64,000 nt of DNA from contig CAXXIF010000011.1 of NCBI GenBank assembly GCA_963677375.2, positions 139,304 through 203,303 on the forward strand, in the 5' to 3' direction. Shown here one piece after another: positions 23,378 through 31,412 of the stretch. A program made the translations under genes and the position numbers. Source of the stretch: Pseudaeromonas sp963677375. GTDB taxonomy: Bacteria; Pseudomonadota; Gammaproteobacteria; Enterobacterales; Aeromonadaceae. Below the pieces are notes generated by a model that saw only the letters and a list, made by a program, of their open reading frames with translations, searched no databases and was not told the origin of the DNA. How positions within the stretch are numbered: position 1 is the stretch's first letter; each line of letters starts with the position of its first letter.

Positions 23378-25291
23378 CTAGGAGGCCTCGATGGCGGTGG
23401 TTTCGCCCCCGTCCAGCTGCAGATAATTCAGCGCAAAGCTGTGAAACTTATCGATGGTCAGGGGGCGAGCATAAAAGTAGCCCTGAATTTCATCCACCTG
23501 CATGGCGGCGACCATCTCCAGCTCGACCTGGGTTTCCACCCCTTCGGCCACCACGCTGACGCCCAGTTTATGGGCCAGGGCGGTGATGGTTTCGACAAAT
23601 ACCGGTAGTCGCGGATCCTCATCCATCTTCTGGATAAAGGATTTATCGATCTTCAGCTTGTCGAAATCAAGCTCCTTGAGATAGGCAAACGAGGACCAAC
23701 CGGTGCCGAAATCGTCCAGGGCAATCCGGATACCTGCTGCGCGCAACTCGGCAAAGATGCGCTGACTCAGGGTGAAATCATCCAGGGCTATGGTTTCGGT
23801 CAGCTCGAGTACCAGTTGACCCGGCAGTATGGGGCCATCCAGTAACCAGCTGAGGGCATGTTCGGTCAGCTGCTTGTTGAACAGCGAAGCCGACAGATTG
23901 ATCGCCAGATCCAGCCGCCGCACCAGAGGCTGGGGCAAACTGTCCATATCCTGGTTCATACGCTGGAATACCCACTCGCCAAGACGCTCGCCGAGGCCGT
24001 TCTCTTCAGCCACTTCGACAATATCCAGCGGGTTGATAAACCCCAGCTCGGCATGCCGCCAGCGAATGAGCAATTCCGCCCCTAACCGTGCCTTGTCATG
24101 GCGTTTGACAACCGGCTGATAGCACAAATAGAGTTGGCTCTCGGCCATGCGATTCAACTGTTCGCGCAACTCACCCGCCAATTGGCGTTTGCGTTGATAG
24201 TGGCTGAACATCTGGCGATTGAAGAGCTGATAGTGATGATGGACATCATGTCGAGCCGCCGTCAGAGCCAGATCGGCAAACAGCAACAGTTCATCGGCAT
24301 TCCTGGCATGTTGCGGAAACTGGCTGACCCCCATGCTGACACTGACTCGATGGGCCGGATCGGCCTTGTACAATAAGCTTTCCAGCTGTGAGCGTATCCG
24401 TTTAGTGAAGCCAAACCAGCTGGATTCTGTCTTACTTCCGATCAATACCAGGGCAAACTCATCACCACCGATATGCGCCAGATAAACACCATCCGAGATG
24501 GCCTCCCGAAGTTTATCCGCGACGGCCAATAGCAGACGATCGCCTGCGGCATGGCCCAGGCTATCGTTAACCTCCTTGAAACGGTTGAGATCGAACAGAC
24601 AGAGCACAACTTGTATCTGATCGCCGGTCACCAGTTGCTGCAGCCGTTGAAGAAATGCGGCTCGATTGGGCAAATGGGTCAAGGGATCATTCCAGGCCAG
24701 AAACTGCTGGCCTCTGGCCTCTGCAAACAACAATACCAACATGACTAAGCCGACCAACAGCAGGACACCGAGTATCGCGTAGTTCTGGGTCTTGGACCGA
24801 TCAAGCTCGGCATTTTCCCGCATCGCGGTCGGACCGGTAAAATTCAGGACCATCAAGTTACGGATAGCTGGCATAGCGTTATGCAGATCCTGATCCAGCG
24901 GTTCCAGATCAGTGGGTTGCAGATGCGGGGAGGTCAGCAGGGATTCATAACTCTGCAACCGGACAAAGAATGCACGAAGGATTCCTTCCGCGTGAAAGCG
25001 TTCCCGTATCGACTTTGACTCGGAGCCAGTCAAAAAAATATCCAGCCGGTTCCAGGCCAGATCATAGGCCTGATTGAGTTTGTCCTGGCTGATTCGCCCG
25101 GCACGATAATAATCCACAGCCCCTTCAAACTCATGCAACTCGAGCTCGAGTTGTGCCAATGCCCAGGCGGACAAATGGGTGTGTCGAGTGACTTGGTTGA
25201 AGGCACGGTCATAATTCCAGGTCGACCAGATGGTCACCCCCAGAAAGGTGCACATGATGATTGCTAGTAGCAGGAACTTGGCTCGGACCAT
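23378..25291 (-). CDS. Membrane-bound GGDEF-EAL protein, probable c-di-GMP phosphodiesterase
   Basis: The 637-residue protein has an N-terminal membrane helix, a periplasmic helical region of about 140 residues, a second helix near residues 170-190, then GGDEF (HIGGDEFALVLIG) and EAL domains. The EAL motif reads ELLIR (fits ExLxR), and other catalytic signatures are present: LELTET, DDFGTG, LKIDKSFI and AEGVET. The GGDEF signature is intact, but the preceding region appears degenerate, so hydrolysis of c-di-GMP is the likelier net activity. It forms a two-gene operon with the upstream periplasmic protein (5-base gap), which may be its sensor partner. The alginate protein Alg44 in this window depends on c-di-GMP, but a direct link is unproven. 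Confidence 0.88.
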   Translation of the reverse strand: MVRAKFLLLAIIMCTFLGVTIWSTWNYDRAFNQVTRHTHLSAWALAQLELELHEFEGAVDYYRAGRISQDKLNQAYDLAWNRLDIFLTGSESKSIRERFHAEGILRAFFVRLQSYESLLTSPHLQPTDLEPLDQDLHNAMPAIRNLMVLNFTGPTAMRENAELDRSKTQNYAILGVLLLVGLVMLVLLFAEARGQQFLAWNDPLTHLPNRAAFLQRLQQLVTGDQIQVVLCLFDLNRFKEVNDSLGHAAGDRLLLAVADKLREAISDGVYLAHIGGDEFALVLIGSKTESSWFGFTKRIRSQLESLLYKADPAHRVSVSMGVSQFPQHARNADELLLFADLALTAARHDVHHHYQLFNRQMFSHYQRKRQLAGELREQLNRMAESQLYLCYQPVVKRHDKARLGAELLIRWRHAELGFINPLDIVEVAEENGLGERLGEWVFQRMNQDMDSLPQPLVRRLDLAINLSASLFNKQLTEHALSWLLDGPILPGQLVLELTETIALDDFTLSQRIFAELRAAGIRIALDDFGTGWSSFAYLKELDFDKLKIDKSFIQKMDEDPRLPVFVETITALAHKLGVSVVAEGVETQVELEMVAAMQVDEIQGYFYARPLTIDKFHSFALNYLQLDGGETTAIEAS

Positions 25292-25296
25292 AGCGA

Positions 25297-25782
25297 CTAC
25301 TCGACGCTTAAAGCATCAAGCTGCCAGACCATCACACTATGCGTTTTCTCCTGATCCAGATCTGGATAGTCCGTCAGGGGATACACAATGAATATCGGTC
25401 CTTTATTGCGCCGGGTCAGCACCTTGCCATCCTGCCGGGTTGCCAGGATCACCGGATATTGGCTCGCGTCTGTTGTCGGCACCGTCGCCCAGTAATCATT
25501 GAGGGCATGGGCCTTGAGCTGCTTGGTTTGAATGCCCAGATACTTGAGCAGTTCGCTCAGCCGCACCCCCTGGTAACTGTGCTTGCCCTCAGTCCAGGGT
25601 GTCGTGGTCACCACAGTGGTTTGCGGCAAGGCATCCAGCTGCGCCAGGGTAAAGGTCTGGCTCCCCGCCCCCGAACAACAACCCTTGGCTGTGACCGTCA
25701 GAATGGTCTCATCCGCAGCGAACGTAGTGAAAGAGCAAGCAAAGAAGAATACGGCAAGCACAATATGACTGAATCGCCCCAT
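25297..25782 (-). CDS. Periplasmic molybdopterin-oxidoreductase-fold protein, partner of the GGDEF-EAL gene
   Basis: A signal peptide (MGRFSHIVLAVFFFACSFTT, cleaved near FAADE) precedes about 140 residues resembling a short SUOX-type molybdopterin-binding fold, with FTLAQLDALPQTTV, SYQGVRLSELLKYLG and IVYPLTDY. A CC pair (KGCCSGAG) sits near the mature N-terminus. Such short proteins probably do not hold the cofactor and often act as sensory partners of adjacent diguanylate-cyclase or phosphodiesterase proteins; this is inference. AGGAG precedes the start. Confidence 0.7.
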   Translation of the reverse strand: MGRFSHIVLAVFFFACSFTTFAADETILTVTAKGCCSGAGSQTFTLAQLDALPQTTVVTTTPWTEGKHSYQGVRLSELLKYLGIQTKQLKAHALNDYWATVPTTDASQYPVILATRQDGKVLTRRNKGPIFIVYPLTDYPDLDQEKTHSVMVWQLDALSVE

Positions 25783-25891
25783 GATGATCGGCTCCTGTAA
25801 TAGGTGTATGAATGAGACACCATCTGAGCATAGCCAAACATGACAGCATAGCCATGAAGAACAAATGGGGATCGGCTGCCGATACAGTGGC

Positions 25892-26599
25892 TTACAGAAG
25901 GGTCAACAACTGCTCCAGGCGGGTGAGCATCACATCAGGCAGGATGCGCAGGGTGCGCCAATCCTGGCCGACATCGTTGAGCCAGGCGCTGCGGTAGCCG
26001 TTGTGGATGGCGCCGGCGACGTCTGTGGTCACATCGTCACCGACGTGCAGGATCTGCGAATGCGGCAGCCCCAGGCGCTGGGCCATGTCGGCAAACAAGT
26101 CCGGGGCCGGCTTCATGCGAAAGCCACCACCCGCCTTGAGCACATGCTGGAACTGACCATCCAGCCCCAGGCGTTCCAGCAGCACGTTGCCATTGGTGAT
26201 CACCACCAGCGGGTACTTCTCGGCCAGTGCTGCCAGCACGCGGCGGGTGGTATCCGGCACAGCGATCTGCGAGCGCACTTCGAGGAACTGGGCAAACACC
26301 GCCGCCGCCTCCTGCTGTGCCGCGGCCTCTGCCATGCCACCTTCCATCAGCCCGCGCTGCAGCAGCAACTGCCGACACAGGGAGACATCATCCCGCAGGG
26401 CCGGTTGTTCCCGTTGCAGCTCCAGCTTCAGGCGATGCCACCAGCTACGATCGAACATAGCCGTCTCCAGATAACGGTCGCGCATATGGGCAACCATCCA
26501 CTGCTCGGCGTGTTCTATGACCGGACGGTTGTCATACAGGGTGTCATCGAGATCGAAACTGATGGCGCGGATTGCACCGAGACGACGAAAAAATTCCAT
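25892..26599 (-). CDS. yigB: HAD-family phosphatase YigB
   Basis: The 235-residue protein has HAD motif I (ISFDLDDTLYDN), motif II (VVITNGN), and motifs III/IV (KPAPDLF and HVGDDVTTDV). YigB of E. coli dephosphorylates 5-amino-6-ribitylamino-uracil 5'-phosphate and FMN in flavin metabolism. The start at 26599 (MEFFRRLG) has AGGTGG upstream and aligns with YigB; the longer frame lacks a binding site. It follows xerC in the conserved dapF-DUF484-xerC-yigB order. Confidence 0.9.
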   Translation of the reverse strand: MEFFRRLGAIRAISFDLDDTLYDNRPVIEHAEQWMVAHMRDRYLETAMFDRSWWHRLKLELQREQPALRDDVSLCRQLLLQRGLMEGGMAEAAAQQEAAAVFAQFLEVRSQIAVPDTTRRVLAALAEKYPLVVITNGNVLLERLGLDGQFQHVLKAGGGFRMKPAPDLFADMAQRLGLPHSQILHVGDDVTTDVAGAIHNGYRSAWLNDVGQDWRTLRILPDVMLTRLEQLLTLL

Positions 26600-26665
26600 A
26601 TCCACACCCACCTGCCTGCGATTGTCTGGGCTCATGGTAGCGGGTTTGACCGCAAAGCGGGAGTC

Positions 26666-27637
26666 TCACGCGTCGTCGGAGGGCTCGGAAGGCAAGGGCG
26701 TGGGTGTCACACCTTCGCGGTGGGCCCGAGGATGGGCCTGATCATACACTTCCGCCAGCCGCTGGAAATCCAGATGGGTATAGATCTGGGTGGTGGCCAG
26801 ATTGGCGTGCCCCAGCAGCTCCTGCACCGCCCGCAGATCGGCGGAGGATTCCAGCAGGTGGGTGGCGAAGCTGTGGCGCAATTTGTGGGGATTAATGTGC
26901 GGCGCCAGATCCTGCTTGATGCCCCACTGCTCCAGCCGCAACTGCACCGAACGAGTGGAGATGCGGCGCTTCTGCTTGCTCAGAAACAGGGCGGGCTCAT
27001 CGGCGGGCGCCAGTAACGGCCGCACGACCAGCCACTTGTTCAACCACTCCAGCGCCATGCGGCCGAAGGGGACGATACGCTCCTTGTTACCCTTCCCCAG
27101 CACCCGCAGCTGACGATCATCCCGCCCCAGATCCGCCACATTCAGTGCCACCAGCTCGGCCAGTCGCAGCCCGGCAGAGTAGAAGAGCTCCATCATGGCC
27201 CGATCACGGATCGCCAGCGGATCGCCCTCGTCGCTGATGTTGAGCAGTTGATAGACCTGATCCACATCCAGATTCTTCGGCAGGGGTCGTCCCTGCTTGG
27301 GAGTCACCACCCCCCGCGCCGGATTGGCTTTGAGCTCCTGCTTGCGCACCAGATAGTCACAGAAACTGCGCAACGCCGACATCTTGGTGGCCATGCTGCG
27401 CGCCGACAGTTTGCCGCCGCGATGCAGGCGCACCACCAAGCCGCGCACCAGCGGTGCTCTGAGTTCGGACCATTGAGCCAGCCCCAGCTGATGGGCCAGT
27501 TCGCCCAGCTCATGTAGATGGAGGCGGTAGTTATTCTGGGTGTGGGGGCTCAGTTGTCGCTCCACTCGCATGTCTTCGAGGAAGCGGTCGATCCAGCCGC
27601 TCAGGGCAGGCGGCATGGTCGAACGGGGATCAGCCAC
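26666..27637 (-). CDS. xerC: Site-specific tyrosine recombinase XerC
   Basis: XerC with XerD resolves chromosome dimers at dif. The 323-residue protein has the catalytic residues in context: Arg in SAGLRLAEL, His-x-x-Arg in HKLRHSFATH, and the Tyr in TTQIYTHLDF. The frame begins at a GTG (27637) overlapping the end of the DUF484 gene by 8 bases; an ATG at 27616 is an alternative. It has a non-conserved C-terminal tail of about 20 residues (REGVTPTPLPSEPSDDA). Its operon context marks it as the chromosomal XerC and not a mobile-element integrase. Confidence 0.96.
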   Translation of the reverse strand: MADPRSTMPPALSGWIDRFLEDMRVERQLSPHTQNNYRLHLHELGELAHQLGLAQWSELRAPLVRGLVVRLHRGGKLSARSMATKMSALRSFCDYLVRKQELKANPARGVVTPKQGRPLPKNLDVDQVYQLLNISDEGDPLAIRDRAMMELFYSAGLRLAELVALNVADLGRDDRQLRVLGKGNKERIVPFGRMALEWLNKWLVVRPLLAPADEPALFLSKQKRRISTRSVQLRLEQWGIKQDLAPHINPHKLRHSFATHLLESSADLRAVQELLGHANLATTQIYTHLDFQRLAEVYDQAHPRAHREGVTPTPLPSEPSDDA

Positions 27638-28325
27638 GCAGGGTCACCAGGGTGGGAACCAGCAGACTGATGAAGCGGCCGAGCTGCTCCAGCAACAGAC
27701 TGTCCATGCCCGGATGATAATACTCGGGGTTGGCGTGGCCGAAGGCAAGAAAGCCCAGTTCGCCCTGCTCCCCCAGCCGCAAGATGGCAGCCGAGTGGAC
27801 CAGAGCCCCCTCGCCAAATAGGATCTGGCGTTCGCTGTCGTACAGGCGGCCGAAGTAGACCCCCTGTCCAGCCAGAGGCTGGGCGCACAACTGATTGAAA
27901 CGGGCAGGCTCCAGCACAAACCCCTGATCGCTACGTTTAGCCTTCACCGCACCGGCGTTCAGCCACAGGGCACTGATGGGAATACGCAGGCGGTCACGAA
28001 AGGTGGTGTGCAGGCGCTTCCACAATTGCCGCAAGGTGGTGCAGGCAAAGAGTTCGGGATAGACATCGGCATACACCCGGAAGATGTGTTCGTTGCGACT
28101 GGCGGTGGCCATCAGGGCGTGCAGATCCTGCTCCTGGGCCGCGATGCGTTCGCGCTGGCGTTCCTGGTGCAGCTCCACCAGCGAGACCGCGCCCTTCACC
28201 GGGTGCGGGATCTGCAACTGATCGAGCAGCGCCTTGTGGCGCAGGAAAAACTCGGGATGCTGGGCCAGATAGGCCACCACCTGCTCTTCCTGCAACAGAC
28301 CTTCCAGCAGCGAGGCATCACTCAC
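27630..28325 (-). CDS. DUF484 family protein
   Basis: The 231-residue protein begins at GTG (MSDASLLEG), whose GTGA overlaps the dapF stop. It has an N-terminal helical segment (VVAYLAQHPEFFLRHKALLD), a coiled-coil region (ELHQERQRERIAAQEQDL), and a GAF-like C-terminal domain. DUF484 proteins are nearly always found between dapF and xerC; their function is unknown. Confidence 0.92.
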   Translation of the reverse strand: MSDASLLEGLLQEEQVVAYLAQHPEFFLRHKALLDQLQIPHPVKGAVSLVELHQERQRERIAAQEQDLHALMATASRNEHIFRVYADVYPELFACTTLRQLWKRLHTTFRDRLRIPISALWLNAGAVKAKRSDQGFVLEPARFNQLCAQPLAGQGVYFGRLYDSERQILFGEGALVHSAAILRLGEQGELGFLAFGHANPEYYHPGMDSLLLEQLGRFISLLVPTLVTLRG

Positions 28326-29152
28326 AGGTCAATCTCTCCATCAAACACATGTTCGGCTGGACCCGTCATGAAGACCGGAGTTCCGGGTCCCTTCCAGGCG
28401 ATCTGCAGACTACCGCCGGGCAGGTGCACCTTGACCCGATCCCGCAACTTGCCCTGATAGATGCCAATCACGGCGGCGGCACAAGCGCCGGTGCCGCAGG
28501 CCATGGTCTCCCCGGCTCCGCGCTCGAACACCCGCAGACGGATCTCGTTGGCAGAGACCAGCTCCATGAAACCCACATTCACCCGTTCCGGGAAGCGGTC
28601 AAAGCTCTCCAGCAGGGCACCCAAGCTCTCGACGGGGGCAGTTTTGACGCTATCGACTTCCAGTACACAGTGCGGATTGCCCATCGACACCACACCACAC
28701 ATCACCGTCTGTTCGGCGACGCGCAGCAGATAGGTCTTCTCGGCCTTCTGGGCACGGAATGGCACCTTGGCCGGTTCAAACTCCGGCACGCCCATGTTCA
28801 CCGTCACCTGGTTGTCCTGCTCCAGTTGCAGCACAATGCGGCCACTCATGGTGCTGACCGCAATGCGATCCCGGTTGGTTAACCCCTTGAGGCGGACGAA
28901 GCGGGCAAAACAGCGCGCACCGTTGCCGCACTGCTGCACTTCGGAGCCGTCGGCGTTGAAGATGCGATAGTGGAAATCCTGCTCCGGATCATAGGGCGGC
29001 TCCACCAGCAACAGCTGGTCGAAGCCGACACCGAAATGACGATCCGCCAGACGGCGGATCATCTCGGGGCTGAAAAAAATCTTCTGGGTGATGCCATCCA
29101 CCACCATGAAGTCATTCCCTAACCCGTGCATCTTGGAAAATTGAATCAGCAT
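28322..29152 (-). CDS. dapF: Diaminopimelate epimerase
   Basis: DapF converts LL- to meso-diaminopimelate for lysine and peptidoglycan. The 276-residue protein has both catalytic cysteines in their motifs, EVQQCGNGARCFARF (near residue 75) and ACGTGACAA (near residue 220), so it is an intact two-cysteine epimerase. It is 9 bases downstream of lysA, which uses its product, and its stop overlaps the DUF484 start. Confidence 0.97.
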   Translation of the reverse strand: MLIQFSKMHGLGNDFMVVDGITQKIFFSPEMIRRLADRHFGVGFDQLLLVEPPYDPEQDFHYRIFNADGSEVQQCGNGARCFARFVRLKGLTNRDRIAVSTMSGRIVLQLEQDNQVTVNMGVPEFEPAKVPFRAQKAEKTYLLRVAEQTVMCGVVSMGNPHCVLEVDSVKTAPVESLGALLESFDRFPERVNVGFMELVSANEIRLRVFERGAGETMACGTGACAAAVIGIYQGKLRDRVKVHLPGGSLQIAWKGPGTPVFMTGPAEHVFDGEIDL

Positions 29153-29161
29153 GCTCTTGCC

Positions 29162-30412
29162 TCAGGGCAGGGTTTTTTCAAGACGCCACAGCTCGGCCAG
29201 CGGTTCCCGCTGCCGCACCAGATGGGCGTCGCTACCATCCACCAGCACTTCGGCAGCGCGGGGACGGGTATTGTAGTTGGAGGACATGGCGAAGCCATAA
29301 GCTCCGGCCGAACGAACCACCAGCAGATCGCCCTGAGCCAGACTCAGAGTGCGCTCCTTGCCCAGGAAGTCGCCGGTCTCGCAGACCGGGCCGACCACAT
29401 CATAACAACGGGCTGGACGTTGCAGACTGCGGTCCGCCGGAATGATGTTCATCCAGGCGCCATACAGGGAGGGGCGGATCAGATCGTTCATCGCCGCATC
29501 CACGATGGCAAAATGGCGATCTTCCCCTTCCTTCAGATATTCCACCTGAGTCAGCAAGACCCCGGCGTTGGCGACAATGGCACGGCCCGGTTCGAAAATT
29601 AGCTGCAGGTTGCGACCAGCCAGCTTGGCCTTGAGGGCGGCGGCATACTGTTCGGGATGGGGCGGGTTCTCGTCACTGTAGTTGACCCCCAGGCCACCAC
29701 CGACATCCAGGTGATGGACATGAATGCCTTCGGAGGCCAGACGGTCGATCAGCGTCAGCAGACGATCCATGGCTTCGAGGAAGGGTTCCAGCTCGGTGAG
29801 CTGGGAACCGATATGGCAGTCGATGCCGACGATCTGGATATGGGGCAGTGTCGCCGCATGGCGATACAGGGCGATGGCCCGCTCGATGGGCACCCCAAAC
29901 TTGTTCTCTTTGAGGCCGGTTGAAATATAGGGATGGGTACCGGCATCGATATCCGGGTTCACGCGAACCGAGATACGCGCGGTCTTGCCCATCTCGCCCG
30001 CTACTCGGTTCAGACGCTCGAGCTCGGGTTCGGATTCCAGATTGAAGCAGAGGATCTCCTGACGCAGGGCCTCCTGCATCTCAGCTTCCGTTTTGGCAAC
30101 ACCAGAAAAAACGACTTTAGCCGGGTCCCCACCGGCGGCGATGACGCGAGCCAGTTCGCCCCCGGAGACGATGTCGAAGCCAGAGCCCAGACGCGCCAGC
30201 AGATTCAGCACCGCCAGGTTGCTGTTGGCCTTCACCGCGTAGCAGATCAGGTGGGGCACATCCCCGGCAGCCTTGTCGAAGGCATGCCAATGGCGCTCTA
30301 TGGTCGCCCGCGAGTAGACATACAGGGGGGTGCCATGTACGGCGGCGAGTTCAGTGAGGTTGCACTCTTCGGCAAAGAGCTGACCATTTTCCCGGTAGTT
30401 AAAATAATCCAT
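29162..30412 (-). CDS. lysA: Diaminopimelate decarboxylase
   Basis: LysA decarboxylates meso-diaminopimelate to lysine using PLP. The 416-residue protein carries the PLP-lysine region (ICYAVKANSNL near residue 58), HLDVGGGLGVNY and the active-site cysteine GPVCETGDFLG. AGGA precedes the ATG at 30412. It lies between lptM and dapF in the conserved order. Confidence 0.97.
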   Translation of the reverse strand: MDYFNYRENGQLFAEECNLTELAAVHGTPLYVYSRATIERHWHAFDKAAGDVPHLICYAVKANSNLAVLNLLARLGSGFDIVSGGELARVIAAGGDPAKVVFSGVAKTEAEMQEALRQEILCFNLESEPELERLNRVAGEMGKTARISVRVNPDIDAGTHPYISTGLKENKFGVPIERAIALYRHAATLPHIQIVGIDCHIGSQLTELEPFLEAMDRLLTLIDRLASEGIHVHHLDVGGGLGVNYSDENPPHPEQYAAALKAKLAGRNLQLIFEPGRAIVANAGVLLTQVEYLKEGEDRHFAIVDAAMNDLIRPSLYGAWMNIIPADRSLQRPARCYDVVGPVCETGDFLGKERTLSLAQGDLLVVRSAGAYGFAMSSNYNTRPRAAEVLVDGSDAHLVRQREPLAELWRLEKTLP

Positions 30413-30467
30413 TTATCCTGGTGTTCCTTACGTTTGGTACTGCATTCGCTGCACGAGGCAACGCCGA

Positions 30468-30647
30468 TCAGGGCTGGGCGGGGGCCGGTTGTTGCTGAGT
30501 CGGCTGCGCATCCGCTGGCGATGATTGCTGGGAAGAGGCCGCTTTTGGCTCCTCTTTCGGCATATTCAAGGGTCCTTTGAGGCCGCAAGCCGTCAACTGA
30601 GTCAACGCCAGCAACACCAGAGTCCAGACAAGCATGGGTTTCTTCAT
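30468..30647 (-). CDS. lptM: Lipoprotein LptM (YifL)
   Basis: The 59-residue product starts MKKPMLVWTLVLLALTQLTA and has the lipobox LTAC, followed by GLKGPLNMPKE, the LptM signature. The mature tail is Gln/Pro/Ala-rich. In E. coli, LptM helps the LPS translocon protein LptD mature at the Bam complex. It lies just upstream of lysA. Confidence 0.9.
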   Translation of the reverse strand: MKKPMLVWTLVLLALTQLTACGLKGPLNMPKEEPKAASSQQSSPADAQPTQQQPAPAQP

Positions 30648-30721
30648 GGATCTCGTGCGAAAAAGCAAATTGGCCCTCTATAATCGCACTCATCTTCTTA
30701 AATGCAATAGGACCGACCCAG

Positions 30722-31036
30722 ATGAAAGAGAGCGAGTTTCACGCCCTGGCGGAACAGCAGTTTCAGATTATCGAAGAGGCCATCGAGGCCAGCGGCGTTG
30801 ATATCGATGCCGATACCAGCGGCGGCATCCTGACCCTGACGTTTGAAGACAAATCGAAGATCATCATCAACAAACAGGCTCCCTTGTGCCAGATCTGGGT
30901 CGCCACCCGCTTCAACGGCTACCACTTCGAATACCGCGACGGCCAGTGGATCGACAACCGCGAGGGCCATGAACTGATGGCACTGTTATCGGCGGCCAGC
31001 TCGGCCCAGTCCGGCGAAGAGGTCGAACTCAGCTAA
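30722..31036 (+). CDS. cyaY: Iron-sulfur cluster assembly protein CyaY (frataxin)
   Basis: The 104-residue protein has the acidic first helix (EQQFQIIEEAIEASGVDIDA) and the frataxin strand pattern with NKQAPLCQIWVATRFNGYHF. CyaY binds iron and modulates IscS activity. A TATAAT at 30679-30684 is the likely -10 box. The divergent lptM and the gene order lysA-lptM/cyaY are standard. A perfect 8-bp GC hairpin (31047-31064) follows the stop without a T run. Confidence 0.94.
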   Translation: MKESEFHALAEQQFQIIEEAIEASGVDIDADTSGGILTLTFEDKSKIIINKQAPLCQIWVATRFNGYHFEYRDGQWIDNREGHELMALLSAASSAQSGEEVELS

Positions 31037-31100
31037 TCCTCCCCATCGGGTGCCCTGGCACCCGCTGGCCCCCCAGATCTGTAACCACAAGGAAGTGACA

Positions 31101-31397
31101 GTGACCAAACCGGTGATCGATATCTACTACTGCCGCCAGTGCAACTGGTTATTACGCTCGGCCTGGATGGCCCAGGAGCTGTTGTCCACCTTCAGCGAAG
31201 AGTTGGGTTCCGTCAATTTGCACCCGGATACCGGTGGCCATTTTGAAATTCTGATCGATGGCGTGACCCTTTGGGAACGCAAACAGGATGGTGGTTTCCC
31301 CGAGGTGAAGATCCTCAAGCAGAAGGTGCGGGATGTCATCGACCCCGAGCGGGATCTGGGCCATGTGGATCGCAGCGCATCCACATCGGCCTCCTGA
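31101..31397 (+). CDS. SelT/SelW/SelH family redox-like protein (cysteine form)
   Basis: The 98-residue protein has CxxC (YYCRQCNW) in the place where selenoprotein W has CxxU, followed by the family pattern PDTGGHFEILIDG, LWERKQDGGFPEVKILKQ and VRDVIDP. It is a thioredoxin-like protein of unknown cellular role. It starts at a GTG (31101) with AAGGAA upstream. The start is the first sensible one because upstream codons fall in the hairpin after cyaY. It converges with cyaA. Confidence 0.88.
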   Translation: MTKPVIDIYYCRQCNWLLRSAWMAQELLSTFSEELGSVNLHPDTGGHFEILIDGVTLWERKQDGGFPEVKILKQKVRDVIDPERDLGHVDRSASTSAS

Positions 31398-31412
31398 CAC
31401 GCAAGGGGCGAT

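Noticed and set aside
26666..27637. Tyrosine recombinase as a mobile-element integrase
   Set aside because: Context (dapF-DUF484-xerC-yigB) and full-length XerC sequence show it is the chromosomal dimer-resolution enzyme.
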